DNA from: Frigoribacterium faeni
Lineage (GTDB): Bacteria; Actinomycetota; Actinomycetes; Actinomycetales; Microbacteriaceae
Length of the DNA stretch: 64,000 nt
Assembly: GCF_007988805.1 (NCBI RefSeq)
Contig: NZ_BJUV01000008.1
Location: forward strand, 44,023 to 108,022
Direction of reading: 5' to 3'
How positions within the stretch are numbered: position 1 is the stretch's first letter; each line of letters starts with the position of its first letter. A program made the translations under genes and the position numbers. The notes beneath the pieces were generated by a model, which worked only from the letters and a program-made list of their open reading frames with translations, was not told where the DNA came from and did no database searches. Positions 53,881-62,213 of this stretch are shown here, piece after piece.

Positions 53881-55257
53881 TCAGCGTTCGGGGGAGGGAC
53901 CCGGTTCGTCGGCCGAGCCGTCCTCGGCCTCGCGGGGGCGGTCGTCGGACGTGTCGTTCAGGAGGTCCTCGATGGCGCGGTCGACGTCGTCGAGGGCAGG
54001 TTCGGTCGAGGTCAGGCGAGCCACCAGCGCCTGGGGGTCGTCGATGTCGGCGCCGGTCGGGACGATGTCGGGGTGCGACCACAGCGAGTCGCGCTGCTCC
54101 GCCCCGACCGCGTCGGTCACGGCCGCCCACAGGGCCGCCGCCTCGCGGAGGCGCCGCGGGCGGAGCTCGAGGCCCACCAGCGTGGAGAACGCGGACTCGG
54201 CGGGGCCGCCGGCCGCGCGTCGCCGTCGGACGGTCTCGGCGATGGCGCCCGACTTCGGCAGTCGCGACGTGGCCGCCGCGGTGACGACGTCGACCCAGCC
54301 CTCGATCAGGGCCAGGGTCGTCTCGAGTCGGGCCAGCGCCGCGAGCTGCTCGTCGGACTTCGGCGGGATGAGCGCACCGCTGGCCATCGCGTCGCGGAGC
54401 TCGTCGGGGCTCGACGGGTCGAAGTCGACGGCGAGGGCCTCGAGGCGCTCCGTGTCGATGGTGATGCCCTGGGCGAACTCGCGGATGGACGAGATCAGGT
54501 GCAGACGGAGCCAGCGAGCGTGACGGAACAGCCGCGCGTGGGCCAGCTCGCGGACCGCGAGGTAGATCTGGATCTGATCGGCCTCGATGTCGAGTCCCTC
54601 GCCGAACGACGCGACGTTCTGCGGGACGAGCGCGGCCTGCTGGTCGTCGAGGAGCGGGATGCCGACGTCGCCGCCGGAGACCACCTCGGTGGAGAGCTGG
54701 CCGACGACCTGCCCCAGCTGCATCGCGAACAGGGTGCCGCCGACGCTGCGCATGACCTGGCTGGCGCCCGCGAGGAGCGACTGCATCTCCTCCGGGGCCT
54801 GGTCCCGGAGCACGCCCGTCAACGAGTCGGCGATCGACGACGCCACGGGCTCGGCGAGCTGGCTCCAGACCGGCATCGTGAGACGAGACCACTCGGCTCG
54901 GGTCACGAGCCGCGGGCGGACGGTCAGCTCGGAGACGAACGTGACGTCGTCGAGCCACAGCGCGGCGACGTTGAAGGCCTGCTCGAGGGCGGCCTCGTCG
55001 GCGGCGGAGGCCGGGACGGCCGACTGGGTGCCCGCCGCGACGGCCTGCTCGGTCGCGACCGACCAGTCGATACCGTCGCCGCTCCGGTTGACGGCGTTCT
55101 GCAACTGGCCCATCAGCCGTGCCACGAAGGCCGGGTCGTCGGGCAGGCCCGCCACGCCGGCGAGCTGCGACGGGTCGATCTCGGAGTTGCCGGACAGGAA
55201 CTGGCGCAGCATGTCGCGGAACTCGTCTTCCGGCTCTCGCTGCGAATCATCGGTCAT
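53881..55257 (-). CDS. DUF2342 zinc-dependent metalloprotease-like protein (Rv3195-like)
   Basis: A 458-residue protein of the DUF2342 family. The putative metal region is VRELAHARLFRHARWLR (Glu-x-x-x-His), within IQIYLAVRELAHARLF. The segment LLDDQQAALVPQNVASFGEGLDI is also family-typical. It has no signal peptide and ends in an acidic, disordered tail. Proteolytic activity is an annotation-level guess. ATG 55257 follows TAGCGT (55270-55265) by seven bases, implying a leaderless mRNA. It is divergent from the PDZ-Lon gene across a shared -10 site. Confidence 0.85.
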   Translation of the reverse strand: MTDDSQREPEDEFRDMLRQFLSGNSEIDPSQLAGVAGLPDDPAFVARLMGQLQNAVNRSGDGIDWSVATEQAVAAGTQSAVPASAADEAALEQAFNVAALWLDDVTFVSELTVRPRLVTRAEWSRLTMPVWSQLAEPVASSIADSLTGVLRDQAPEEMQSLLAGASQVMRSVGGTLFAMQLGQVVGQLSTEVVSGGDVGIPLLDDQQAALVPQNVASFGEGLDIEADQIQIYLAVRELAHARLFRHARWLRLHLISSIREFAQGITIDTERLEALAVDFDPSSPDELRDAMASGALIPPKSDEQLAALARLETTLALIEGWVDVVTAAATSRLPKSGAIAETVRRRRAAGGPAESAFSTLVGLELRPRRLREAAALWAAVTDAVGAEQRDSLWSHPDIVPTGADIDDPQALVARLTSTEPALDDVDRAIEDLLNDTSDDRPREAEDGSADEPGPSPER

Positions 55258-55263
55258 ACGAAC

Positions 55264-55270
55264 TACGCTA
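55264..55270. promoter_or_regulatory. Symmetrical -10 element serving two divergent genes
   Basis: The seven bases TACGCTA read TACGCT on the plus strand and TAGCGT on the minus strand, both TANNNT. The minus reading gives a leaderless start for the DUF2342 gene (ATG 55257). The plus reading could give the PDZ-Lon mRNA a leader of about 80 bases. Confidence 0.45.
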
Positions 55271-55355
55271 ACTGCTGGCCACAGGAACAGCCTGGGATTC
55301 GGCCGCCGCCCCCGGGGTCCTCGCTGCGCCCGTGGCGAACATCGAAAGGACCGAC

Positions 55356-56465
55356 GTGGCCTTCTTCACGCCCCCGACCCGCGCCTCCGCGCCCTCCCGT
55401 CGTCCCGGCCGGATCGGCTGGTCGCTCCTGGGCGTCGCGCTCGTCGCCGGTCTCGCCCTGACCTTCCTGCCGTCGCCGTACCTGATCGAGCAGCCCGGCC
55501 CGGTCTTCGACACGCTCGGCAGCGCCGAGTACGAGGGATCGGATCAGCCGCTCATCACCGTGTCCGGCGCCGAGACCTACCCGACGGCGGGCACCCTCGA
55601 CCTCCTCACGGTGAGCGTGCAGGGCAACGAGAGCGTCCGACCCAGCTGGGTCGAGGTCGTCGCCGCCTGGTTCGACCCCAGCCGCGCCGTCGTGCCGGTC
55701 GAGGCGATCTACCCCTCGGGCGTCACCAACGAGCAGGTCGACGAGCAGAACGCCGTCGACATGCAGAACTCGCAGAAGTCGGCCATCGCCGCCGCGATGA
55801 TCCACGACGGCTACTCGGTGCCGAGCACGGTCACCGTGAGCCAGATCTCGGCCGGCAGCCCGGCGGAGGGCGTCCTCCGCGAAGGGGACGTCGTCACCAG
55901 CGTGAACGGCACCAGCCTCGAGGCGGACGGCGACGTCGACACGCTGAGGCGTCTCGTCGCCGAGAACGGAGTCGACAAGGCGGCCGAGATCGTGGTCGAC
56001 CGCGCGGGCGCGTCCGTCACGGAGAGCGTGACCCCGCAGGAGGTGCAGAACACCCCGCTGCTCGGGGTGGGCGTCAGCGTCGACTACGACTTCCCCTTCG
56101 ACGTGACGCTGAAGCTCGACCAGGTGGGCGGGCCGAGCGCCGGCATGATGTTCGCGCTCGGGATCATCGACAAGACCACCCCGGGCGAGCTCAACGGAGG
56201 CGAGAAGGTCGCCGGCACGGGGACGATCACGGCCTCCGGTCAGGTCGGGCCGATCGGCGGAATCCGCCAGAAGCTGTACGGGGCCCGCGACGCCGGGGCC
56301 ACGGTGTTCCTCGCGCCGTCCGAGAACTGCGACGAGGTGGTCGGCAACGTGCCCGGCGGCCTGGACGTCTACTCGGTCGACACCCTCGACGACGCCGTCA
56401 CGGCTCTCGAGACGGTGGCCGACGGCGGGGACACCTCGTCGCTGCCCACCTGCACGGCCGGCTGA
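55356..56465 (+). CDS. PDZ-Lon membrane protease (Rv3194c-like)
   Basis: A 369-residue membrane-anchored protease. One N-terminal helix (about 21-40) is followed by an outside-facing region with a PDZ domain (about 155-235; ISAGSPAEGVLREGDVVTSVNG) and a Lon-type proteolytic domain with the Ser261 (GGPSAGMMF) and Lys306 (RQKLYGA) dyad. There is no ATPase domain. GTG 55356 is chosen because GAAAGGA lies five bases upstream; GTG 55332 would add eight residues. It precedes the UPF0182 gene, as in M. tuberculosis Rv3194c-Rv3193c. Confidence 0.9.
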   Translation: MAFFTPPTRASAPSRRPGRIGWSLLGVALVAGLALTFLPSPYLIEQPGPVFDTLGSAEYEGSDQPLITVSGAETYPTAGTLDLLTVSVQGNESVRPSWVEVVAAWFDPSRAVVPVEAIYPSGVTNEQVDEQNAVDMQNSQKSAIAAAMIHDGYSVPSTVTVSQISAGSPAEGVLREGDVVTSVNGTSLEADGDVDTLRRLVAENGVDKAAEIVVDRAGASVTESVTPQEVQNTPLLGVGVSVDYDFPFDVTLKLDQVGGPSAGMMFALGIIDKTTPGELNGGEKVAGTGTITASGQVGPIGGIRQKLYGARDAGATVFLAPSENCDEVVGNVPGGLDVYSVDTLDDAVTALETVADGGDTSSLPTCTAG

Positions 56466-56527
56466 GGGCTCCCGTCCAGCGGGCGCATAGCTGAGGGGGT
56501 CACTGTCGAACGGTCAGGTCCGGCACC

Positions 56528-56533
56528 TAGGAT
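56528..56533 (+). promoter_or_regulatory. -10 of the UPF0182 gene
   Basis: TAGGAT, with TGTCGA at 56504-56509 as a weak -35 (18-base spacing). It leaves a leader of about 30 bases that contains AGGAG at 56557-56561. Confidence 0.45.
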
Positions 56534-56568
56534 GGCGGTTCACGTACCCCTGAACCAGGAGCACACCC

Positions 56569-59505
56569 TTGACGTCACCTGCATCGTCGCGACCCGTCCG
56601 GCGCTCGCCCCGATTGCCCATCCTGGTCACAGTGGCGATCCTCGCCGCTCTGGTCATCGCCTTCTTCATCTTCTCGTCGCTGCTGACCGACTACATGTGG
56701 TTCGACCAGCTCGGCTTCGCGAACGTGCTGACCACCCAGTGGATCGCCTCGGCGGTGATGTTCTTCATCGGGTTCCTGGCCATGGCCGTCCCGGTCTACG
56801 TGAGCATCGACATCGCGTTCCGGTTCCGTCCGGTCTACGCCAAGCTCAACTCGCAGCTCGACCGCTACCAGCAGGTGATCGAGCCGCTCCGTCGCGTCGT
56901 GGTCCTCGGCGTCCCGATCGTCCTCGGCCTCTTCGCGGGCATCGCGTCGTCGACCAGCTGGGAGGTCGCCCTCCAGTGGCTCAACCGGACCCCGTTCGGC
57001 ACGACGGACCCGCAGTTCGGGCTCGACGTCGGCTTCTACGTCTTCTCGCTGCCCTTCTTCCAGGGCGTCGTCGGGTTCGCGTCGGCCGTCGTCCTGATCT
57101 CCGGCCTCGCCGCGGTGGCCACCAGCTACCTCTACGGCGCGCTTCGCTTCACCGGGCGCGAGGTCCGCATCTCGAAGGTGGCGCGCATCCAGCTGGCCAT
57201 CACGGCCGCCCTGTACCTCCTGCTGCAGGGCGTCAGCCTCTGGCTCGACCAGTACGCGACGCTCACCGACGGTGCCAACAAGCTCCTCACCGGCGCGACC
57301 TACGCCGACGACGCCGCCGGCATCCCCGGCAAGCAGATCCTGGCGCTCGCCGCGGGTCTGGTCGCCGTGCTCTTCATCGTCACCGCGATCATCGGCCGCT
57401 GGCGTCTGCCCGTGATCGGCACCGCCGCGCTGATCATCATCAGCATCATCGTCGGCGGCATCTACCCCTGGATCGTCCAGCGCTTCCAGGTCGAGCCGAG
57501 CGAGCGGACGGTCGAGGCGCCGTTCATCGAGAACAACATCCAGGCCACCCGCGAGGCCTACGGGGTCGCGGACGTCGAGGAGCAGACCTACGACGCCCAG
57601 TCCGACGCCGAGGCCGGCGCCCTGGCCGGAGACGCCGTCACGACCGCGAACATCCGCATCATCGACCCGGCGCTCGTCACGGACGCCTTCGCCCAGCTGC
57701 AGCAGTACCGCCAGTACTACAGCTTCCCGCAGCAGCTCTCGGTCGACCGCTACACGATCGACGGCAACACTCAAGACACCGTGATCGCGGTGCGCGAGCT
57801 CAACACCGACCAGCTCGGCGCCTCGGCCACCCCGTACAACACGACCTTCGTCTACACCCACGGGTACGGCGTCGTCGCGGCCTACGGCAACCAGCGCTCC
57901 GCCGACGGCCAGCCGGTGTTCCTCGAGTCGGGCATCCCGGTCACGGGCGCCCTCGGCGATGCGGACGCCTACGAGCCGCGGATCTACTTCGGCCAGGAGT
58001 CGCCCACGTACTCGATCGTCGGCGGCAACGGCGACAACGACATCGAGCTCGACTACCCGTCGGGCAGCAACGACAACGGCACCAACCAGACGACCACCTT
58101 CGACGGCGACGGCGGGCCGAAGCTCGACAGCGCGTTCAAGAAGCTGATCTACGCCATCAAGTTCCAGTCCGAGCAGATCTTCCTCTCCGACGCGGTGAAC
58201 GACGAGTCGCAGATCCTCTACGACCGCGACCCGTCCGAGCGCGTGCAGAAGGTCGCGCCGTACCTCACCCTCGACAGCGCGCCGTATCCGGCCGTGGTCG
58301 ACGGCAAGGTCGTGTGGATCGTCGACGGCTACACGACGACCCGCGAGTACCCCTACTCGAAGCCGCAGGCGCTGAGCGACGCGATCGCCGACACCTACAC
58401 CGAGCGCCCGACCTACGCCTCGAACGAGATCAACTACATCCGCAACTCGGTCAAGGCCACGGTCGACGCCTACGACGGCTCGGTGAACCTCTACGCCTGG
58501 GACACCGAGGACCCCATCCTCAAGACCTGGCAGAAGATCTACCCGTCGACCCTGACCCCGCTGTCCGAGATGTCGGTCGATCTCATGGAGCACGTCCGCT
58601 ACCCGCAGGACATGTTCAAGGTGCAGCGCGCCATCCTCGGCACGTACCACGTCACCGACTCCGACTCGTTCTACTCGAGCGACGACGCGTGGGTGACGCC
58701 GAACGAGCCGACGAGCAACGCGGCCAGCCCGCCTCTGCAGCCGCCGTACTACCTGACGCTGCAGCTGCCCGACCAGGATCCCGCCTTCTCGATCTACTCG
58801 ACCTACATCCCGCAGCAGTCGGGTGAGAACGCGCGGAACGTGCTGACGGGCTATCTCGCCGCCAACGCCGACGCCGGATCGACGCCGGGCGAGGTCGCGG
58901 ACAGCTACGGCGAGCTGACGCTGCTCACGCTGCCCCGCACGGACACCCTGCCGGGGCCCGGACAGGTGCAGAACAACTTCAACACCGACACCGCGGTGGC
59001 GAACCAGCTGGCCCTCCTGACCCGTGGCGACACGAGCGTCGTGCGAGGCAATCTGTTGACCCTCCCCGTCGGCGGCGGTCTGCTCTACGTCCAGCCGATC
59101 TACGTCACGTCGAACTCCGAGACGTCCTACCCGGTGCTGCAGCGCATCCTCGTGTCGTTCGGCGACCAGATCGCGTTCGAGGACACCCTCGACGGTGCGC
59201 TCGACGCCCTGTTCGGAGGCAACTCGGGGGCGACGGCCGGCGACAACGGCGTGCCCTCGACGGGCGACGGCACCGGCGACACGGGTGGCGACACCGGCGA
59301 CACCGGTGGCGACACCGGCGCGACCGACCCGGGGACGGGGACCGGCACGACCAATGCGGCCCTCGACCAGGCCCTGGCCGACGCTCAGGCGGCGCTCGAC
59401 GACCGTGCCGCGGCCTACGCCGACAACGACCTCGTCGCGGCGGCGGAGGCGGACGCCCGTCTCCAGACCGCCCTCGAGGACGCGGTCGCCGCCAGCGGCG
59501 AGTAA
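56569..59505 (+). CDS. UPF0182 family large membrane protein
   Basis: A 978-residue protein of the UPF0182 family. The first 310 residues contain seven membrane helices, starting PILVTVAILAALVIAFFIFSSLLTDYMWFDQLGF, with the family-typical DYMWFDQLG. A large exported domain follows (about 315-905; includes IRNSVKATVDAYDG and WDTEDPILKTWQKIYP). The C-terminus has Gly-Asp-Thr repeats and an Ala-rich helical tail (about 940-978) that resembles the end of other actinobacterial members. Function is unknown. The TTG start at 56569 is supported by AGGAG seven bases upstream. A perfect-stem terminator follows. Confidence 0.93.
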   Translation: MTSPASSRPVRRSPRLPILVTVAILAALVIAFFIFSSLLTDYMWFDQLGFANVLTTQWIASAVMFFIGFLAMAVPVYVSIDIAFRFRPVYAKLNSQLDRYQQVIEPLRRVVVLGVPIVLGLFAGIASSTSWEVALQWLNRTPFGTTDPQFGLDVGFYVFSLPFFQGVVGFASAVVLISGLAAVATSYLYGALRFTGREVRISKVARIQLAITAALYLLLQGVSLWLDQYATLTDGANKLLTGATYADDAAGIPGKQILALAAGLVAVLFIVTAIIGRWRLPVIGTAALIIISIIVGGIYPWIVQRFQVEPSERTVEAPFIENNIQATREAYGVADVEEQTYDAQSDAEAGALAGDAVTTANIRIIDPALVTDAFAQLQQYRQYYSFPQQLSVDRYTIDGNTQDTVIAVRELNTDQLGASATPYNTTFVYTHGYGVVAAYGNQRSADGQPVFLESGIPVTGALGDADAYEPRIYFGQESPTYSIVGGNGDNDIELDYPSGSNDNGTNQTTTFDGDGGPKLDSAFKKLIYAIKFQSEQIFLSDAVNDESQILYDRDPSERVQKVAPYLTLDSAPYPAVVDGKVVWIVDGYTTTREYPYSKPQALSDAIADTYTERPTYASNEINYIRNSVKATVDAYDGSVNLYAWDTEDPILKTWQKIYPSTLTPLSEMSVDLMEHVRYPQDMFKVQRAILGTYHVTDSDSFYSSDDAWVTPNEPTSNAASPPLQPPYYLTLQLPDQDPAFSIYSTYIPQQSGENARNVLTGYLAANADAGSTPGEVADSYGELTLLTLPRTDTLPGPGQVQNNFNTDTAVANQLALLTRGDTSVVRGNLLTLPVGGGLLYVQPIYVTSNSETSYPVLQRILVSFGDQIAFEDTLDGALDALFGGNSGATAGDNGVPSTGDGTGDTGGDTGDTGGDTGATDPGTGTGTTNAALDQALADAQAALDDRAAAYADNDLVAAAEADARLQTALEDAVAASGE
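59269..59345 (+). repeat. Gly-Asp-Thr coding repeat in the UPF0182 gene
   Basis: Several near-copies of GGCGACACCGGT encode alternating GDTG units in a linker of the extracellular domain, probably an elastic spacer that changes length by slippage. Confidence 0.7.
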
Positions 59506-59520
59506 CGCCCGAGCACGACG

Positions 59521-59557
59521 CGAGACCCCCACCCGAGATGCTCGGGTGGGGGTCTCG
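59521..59557 (+). terminator. Terminator of the UPF0182 gene
   Basis: CGAGACCCCCACCCGAG (59521-59537) and CTCGGGTGGGGGTCTCG (59541-59557) form a perfect 17-bp stem with an ATG loop. Confidence 0.85.
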
Positions 59558-59578
59558 TCGTTCGTCGGCCGGGCTCGA

Positions 59579-59608
59579 TTGGACGACGGCCAGAACCCGT
59601 GCTAGTGT
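59579..59608 (+). promoter_or_regulatory. Promoter of tRNA-fMet
   Basis: TTGGAC (59579-59584) and TAGTGT (59603-59608) are 18 bases apart; transcription would begin near 59615, six bases before the mature tRNA 5' end. Confidence 0.65.
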
Positions 59609-59620
59609 TTCTTCTTGTGC

Positions 59621-59694
59621 CGCGGGGTGGAGCAGTTCGGTAGCTCGCTGGGCTCATAACCCAGAGGTCGTAGGTTCAAATCCTGCCCCCGCAA
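59621..59694 (+). tRNA. Initiator tRNA-Met (CAU)
   Basis: The 74 bases fold as a cloverleaf. The acceptor strands CGCGGGG and CCCCGCA leave a C1:A72 mismatch, the hallmark of bacterial initiator tRNA. The anticodon arm is GGG-CTCATAA-CCC, with the three G-C pairs needed for P-site binding. The D arm has AGCAGTTCGGTAGCTC and the T arm GTAGGTTCAAATCCTGC. CCA is not encoded (ACA follows). It has its own promoter and a T-rich terminator. Confidence 0.96.
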
Positions 59695-59703
59695 CAGAAG
59701 AAG

Positions 59704-59735
59704 AAAAGCCCTGGTCTCTGACCAGGGCTTTTCTG
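59704..59735 (+). terminator. Terminator of tRNA-fMet
   Basis: AAAAGCCCTGGTC (59704-59716) pairs with GACCAGGGCTTTT (59720-59732), a classic rho-independent terminator with a T-run. It is the best one in the window. Confidence 0.92.
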
Positions 59736-59772
59736 CGTTTACAGCGTGTGCGCGGCGTGCCAGGCTGACGGC

Positions 59773-60879
59773 ATGCCCCGTCTCCGAGTCATCGTCGCCC
59801 CCGATTCGTTCAAGGGGTCGGCGTCGGCGACCGTGGTCGCGGCGGCCATCGCTCGCGGATGGCGAGAGACCCGCCCGCAGGACGACGTGACCGAGGTGCC
59901 GATGGCCGACGGCGGCGAGGGCACGCTCGACGCCTTCGAGGTCGGCGTCGTCGGGGCGGAACGACGGTTCGTCGACGTGCCCGGCCCCGACGGGCGTCCG
60001 GTCCGGGCGCCGTGGCTCATGCTGCCGGGCGGCACGGCCGTCGTCGAGCTGGCCGCCGCGAGCGGCCTGCAGCTGATGTCGTCCCCGGCACCCTACGAGG
60101 CTCATACGCGGGGGGTGGGCCGAGTCGTCGCCACCGCTCTCGACGCCGGTGCCACGCGGATCGTGATCGGCCTCGGCGGCAGCGCCTCCACCGACGCGGG
60201 GGCGGGGCTCCTCTCGGAACTCGGGGCGCGCCTCCTCGACTCGGTCGGCGACGTCGTGGTCGACGGGGCCCACGGGGTCGCCGCGGCCGCCCGGCTCGAC
60301 CTGACGCGGATGCGCCCGCTGCCGCCCCGAGGCGCGACGGTGCTCTCAGACGTCGTCAACCCGCTCTTCGGCCCGCGCGGTGCGGCGTTCGTCTTCGGCC
60401 CTCAGAAGGGCGCCTCGATCGACGACGTCCTCGCCCTCGACAGCGGGCTCGAGCACGTCGCCGACCTCGTGGCCGTGGATCCCCGGACCCCCGGTGCCGG
60501 CGCCGCGGGCGGGACGGGGTTCGCCCTCCTGGCCTGGGGCGCCTCGCTCGTGTCGGGGGCGGAGGCCGTGGCGGCGCTGGTCGGGTTGGACGACGTCGTC
60601 GCCGGTGCGGACGTCGTCGTCACGGGGGAGGGGCGGTTCGACGATCAGACCGCCGACGGCAAGGTGGTGTCGTTCGTCGTGGGGCTCGCGGATCGTGCGG
60701 GCGTGCCGACCATGCTGGTGGCCGGTTCCGTCGAGGCTCCGACCGACGGGTTCGCCGCCGTCGTCTCGACCACGGAGCTGGCGGGAGGCGCGGAGGCGTC
60801 GCGCGCCGGGGCCGCCTCCTGGGCGGAGCGCGCCGGTGCCGAGCTCGCCCGGCGTCAGACGCTCAGCGAGGCCAGCTGA
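59773..60879 (+). CDS. Glycerate kinase
   Basis: A 368-residue type I glycerate kinase (GlxK/GarK fold) that phosphorylates glycerate to 2- or 3-phosphoglycerate. It starts RVIVAPDSFKGSASA and has PMADGGEGTLDAF, LGGSASTDAGAGLL, DVVNPLFGPRGAAFVFGPQKGA and TGEGRFDDQTADGK, all family motifs. ATG 59773 follows CAGGCT-GACGGC and is probably leaderless. The 3' end overlaps the convergent aminotransferase gene by 25 bases. Confidence 0.94.
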   Translation: MPRLRVIVAPDSFKGSASATVVAAAIARGWRETRPQDDVTEVPMADGGEGTLDAFEVGVVGAERRFVDVPGPDGRPVRAPWLMLPGGTAVVELAAASGLQLMSSPAPYEAHTRGVGRVVATALDAGATRIVIGLGGSASTDAGAGLLSELGARLLDSVGDVVVDGAHGVAAAARLDLTRMRPLPPRGATVLSDVVNPLFGPRGAAFVFGPQKGASIDDVLALDSGLEHVADLVAVDPRTPGAGAAGGTGFALLAWGASLVSGAEAVAALVGLDDVVAGADVVVTGEGRFDDQTADGKVVSFVVGLADRAGVPTMLVAGSVEAPTDGFAAVVSTTELAGGAEASRAGAASWAERAGAELARRQTLSEAS

Positions 60880-62054
60880 GACGCGGCTCGCTCGAGGACG
60901 TCCGTGCGCTTGCAGAACGCGAACCGGACCAGCGAGGAGTACTCGGCGGCGAGGCCGGATCGGCAGAAGGCGCTGATCGGGACGCCGACCACTCCCGCGA
61001 GTCCGGGCAGCCTGCGGCACAGGTCGGCGGCGTCGTGGTGGCCGAGCGGGGCGGCGTCGGCCACGACGAAGTACGAGCCGCGCGAGTCGCGCACGTCGAA
61101 CCCCGCGGCGGCGAGCCCGGTGGAGAGGAGGTCCCGTCGGCGCTGCAGGTCGGCGGCGGAGGCCGCGAAGTGGTCGTCGGGCAGCCGGAGCCCGGCCGCG
61201 ATGGCGGGCTGGAAGACGGACCCGTTGACGTAGGTCAGGAACTGCTTGACGGTGAGGATCCTCGACACGAGGTCCGCCGGGCCCGAGAGCCAGCCGATCT
61301 TCCAGCCCGTGGCGCTGAACGTCTTGCCGCCGCTCGAGATCGTGACGGTGCGTTCCGCCGCGCCGGGCAGAGTCGAGATCGGGGTGTGGACGCGCCCGTC
61401 GAACAGCAGGTGCTCGTAGACCTCGTCGGTGACGATCGTCGCGTCGAACTCGTGAGCGAGCTCGACGACCAGGCGCCGCGTCTCGTCGTCGAGCACGGTG
61501 CCGGTGGGGTTGTGCGGGTCGTTCACCAGCACGACCCTCGTCCTGGGCGAGAACGCCGCCCGGAGTTCGTCCGGGTCGGGCCGGAAGTCGGGACCCCTCA
61601 GCGGGACGGTCCGGTGCCTCCCGCCGGCGAGACCGACGAGCGCGCCGTAGGCGTCGTAGAACGGCTCGAAGGTCACCACCTCGTCGCCGACGTCCACGAG
61701 GGCGAGCAGCGTGGCCGCCAGGGCCTCGGTCGCTCCGGCCGTCACGAGGACCTCGCGCTCCGGGTCGAGGCCGATGCCGTAGAAGCGCGCCTGGTGCTCG
61801 GCGACGGCCTCGAGCAGCACCGGCATGCCTCGTCCGGGCGGGTACTGGTTCAGGCCGCCGTACAGGGCGTCCCGGGCGGCGTCGAGCACCGGGGCGGGGG
61901 GATCGTCGTCGGGGAACCCCTGACCGAGGTTGATCGCGCCCGTCCGGGCGGCGAGGGCCGACATCTCGGCGAAGATCGTCGGGGCGAGACGTCCGGCGTC
62001 GTCGAGCAGCATGGCACCGCGGGCGGTGCGCTCCCAGGGGGCGGGGGTGGTCAT
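60855..62054 (-). CDS. Class I/II PLP-dependent aminotransferase (methionine/kynurenine or DapC-like)
   Basis: A 399-residue aminotransferase. AINLGQGFPDDDPP, NQYPPGRGMP, TAGATEALAATLLALVDVGDEV, NDPHNPTGTVL, VTDEVYEHLLFDG and the PLP lysine in SSGGKTFSATGWKIGW place it in the group that includes YbdL, kynurenine aminotransferases and M. tuberculosis Rv0858c (a proposed DapC). The substrate cannot be fixed from sequence. ATG 62054 has both a GAGGA site and a TACGGT -10 (62068-62063) eight bases away, so its mode of initiation is ambiguous. Confidence 0.88.
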   Translation of the reverse strand: MTTPAPWERTARGAMLLDDAGRLAPTIFAEMSALAARTGAINLGQGFPDDDPPAPVLDAARDALYGGLNQYPPGRGMPVLLEAVAEHQARFYGIGLDPEREVLVTAGATEALAATLLALVDVGDEVVTFEPFYDAYGALVGLAGGRHRTVPLRGPDFRPDPDELRAAFSPRTRVVLVNDPHNPTGTVLDDETRRLVVELAHEFDATIVTDEVYEHLLFDGRVHTPISTLPGAAERTVTISSGGKTFSATGWKIGWLSGPADLVSRILTVKQFLTYVNGSVFQPAIAAGLRLPDDHFAASAADLQRRRDLLSTGLAAAGFDVRDSRGSYFVVADAAPLGHHDAADLCRRLPGLAGVVGVPISAFCRSGLAAEYSSLVRFAFCKRTDVLERAASQLASLSV

Positions 62055-62213
62055 GGGTCCTCACCGTAGCCCGCCCGGGCGCGGGGCCCCGCACCACGTC
62101 GGACCACGATCCCAGCCGCCGCATAAGCTGGGCCCAGCCCGCTCACAGGTCCGCCAAATGCTCTGCACATGTGGAGAGACCAGGCTGATCGGGCTTGAAA
62201 GGAGCACCCGCCC

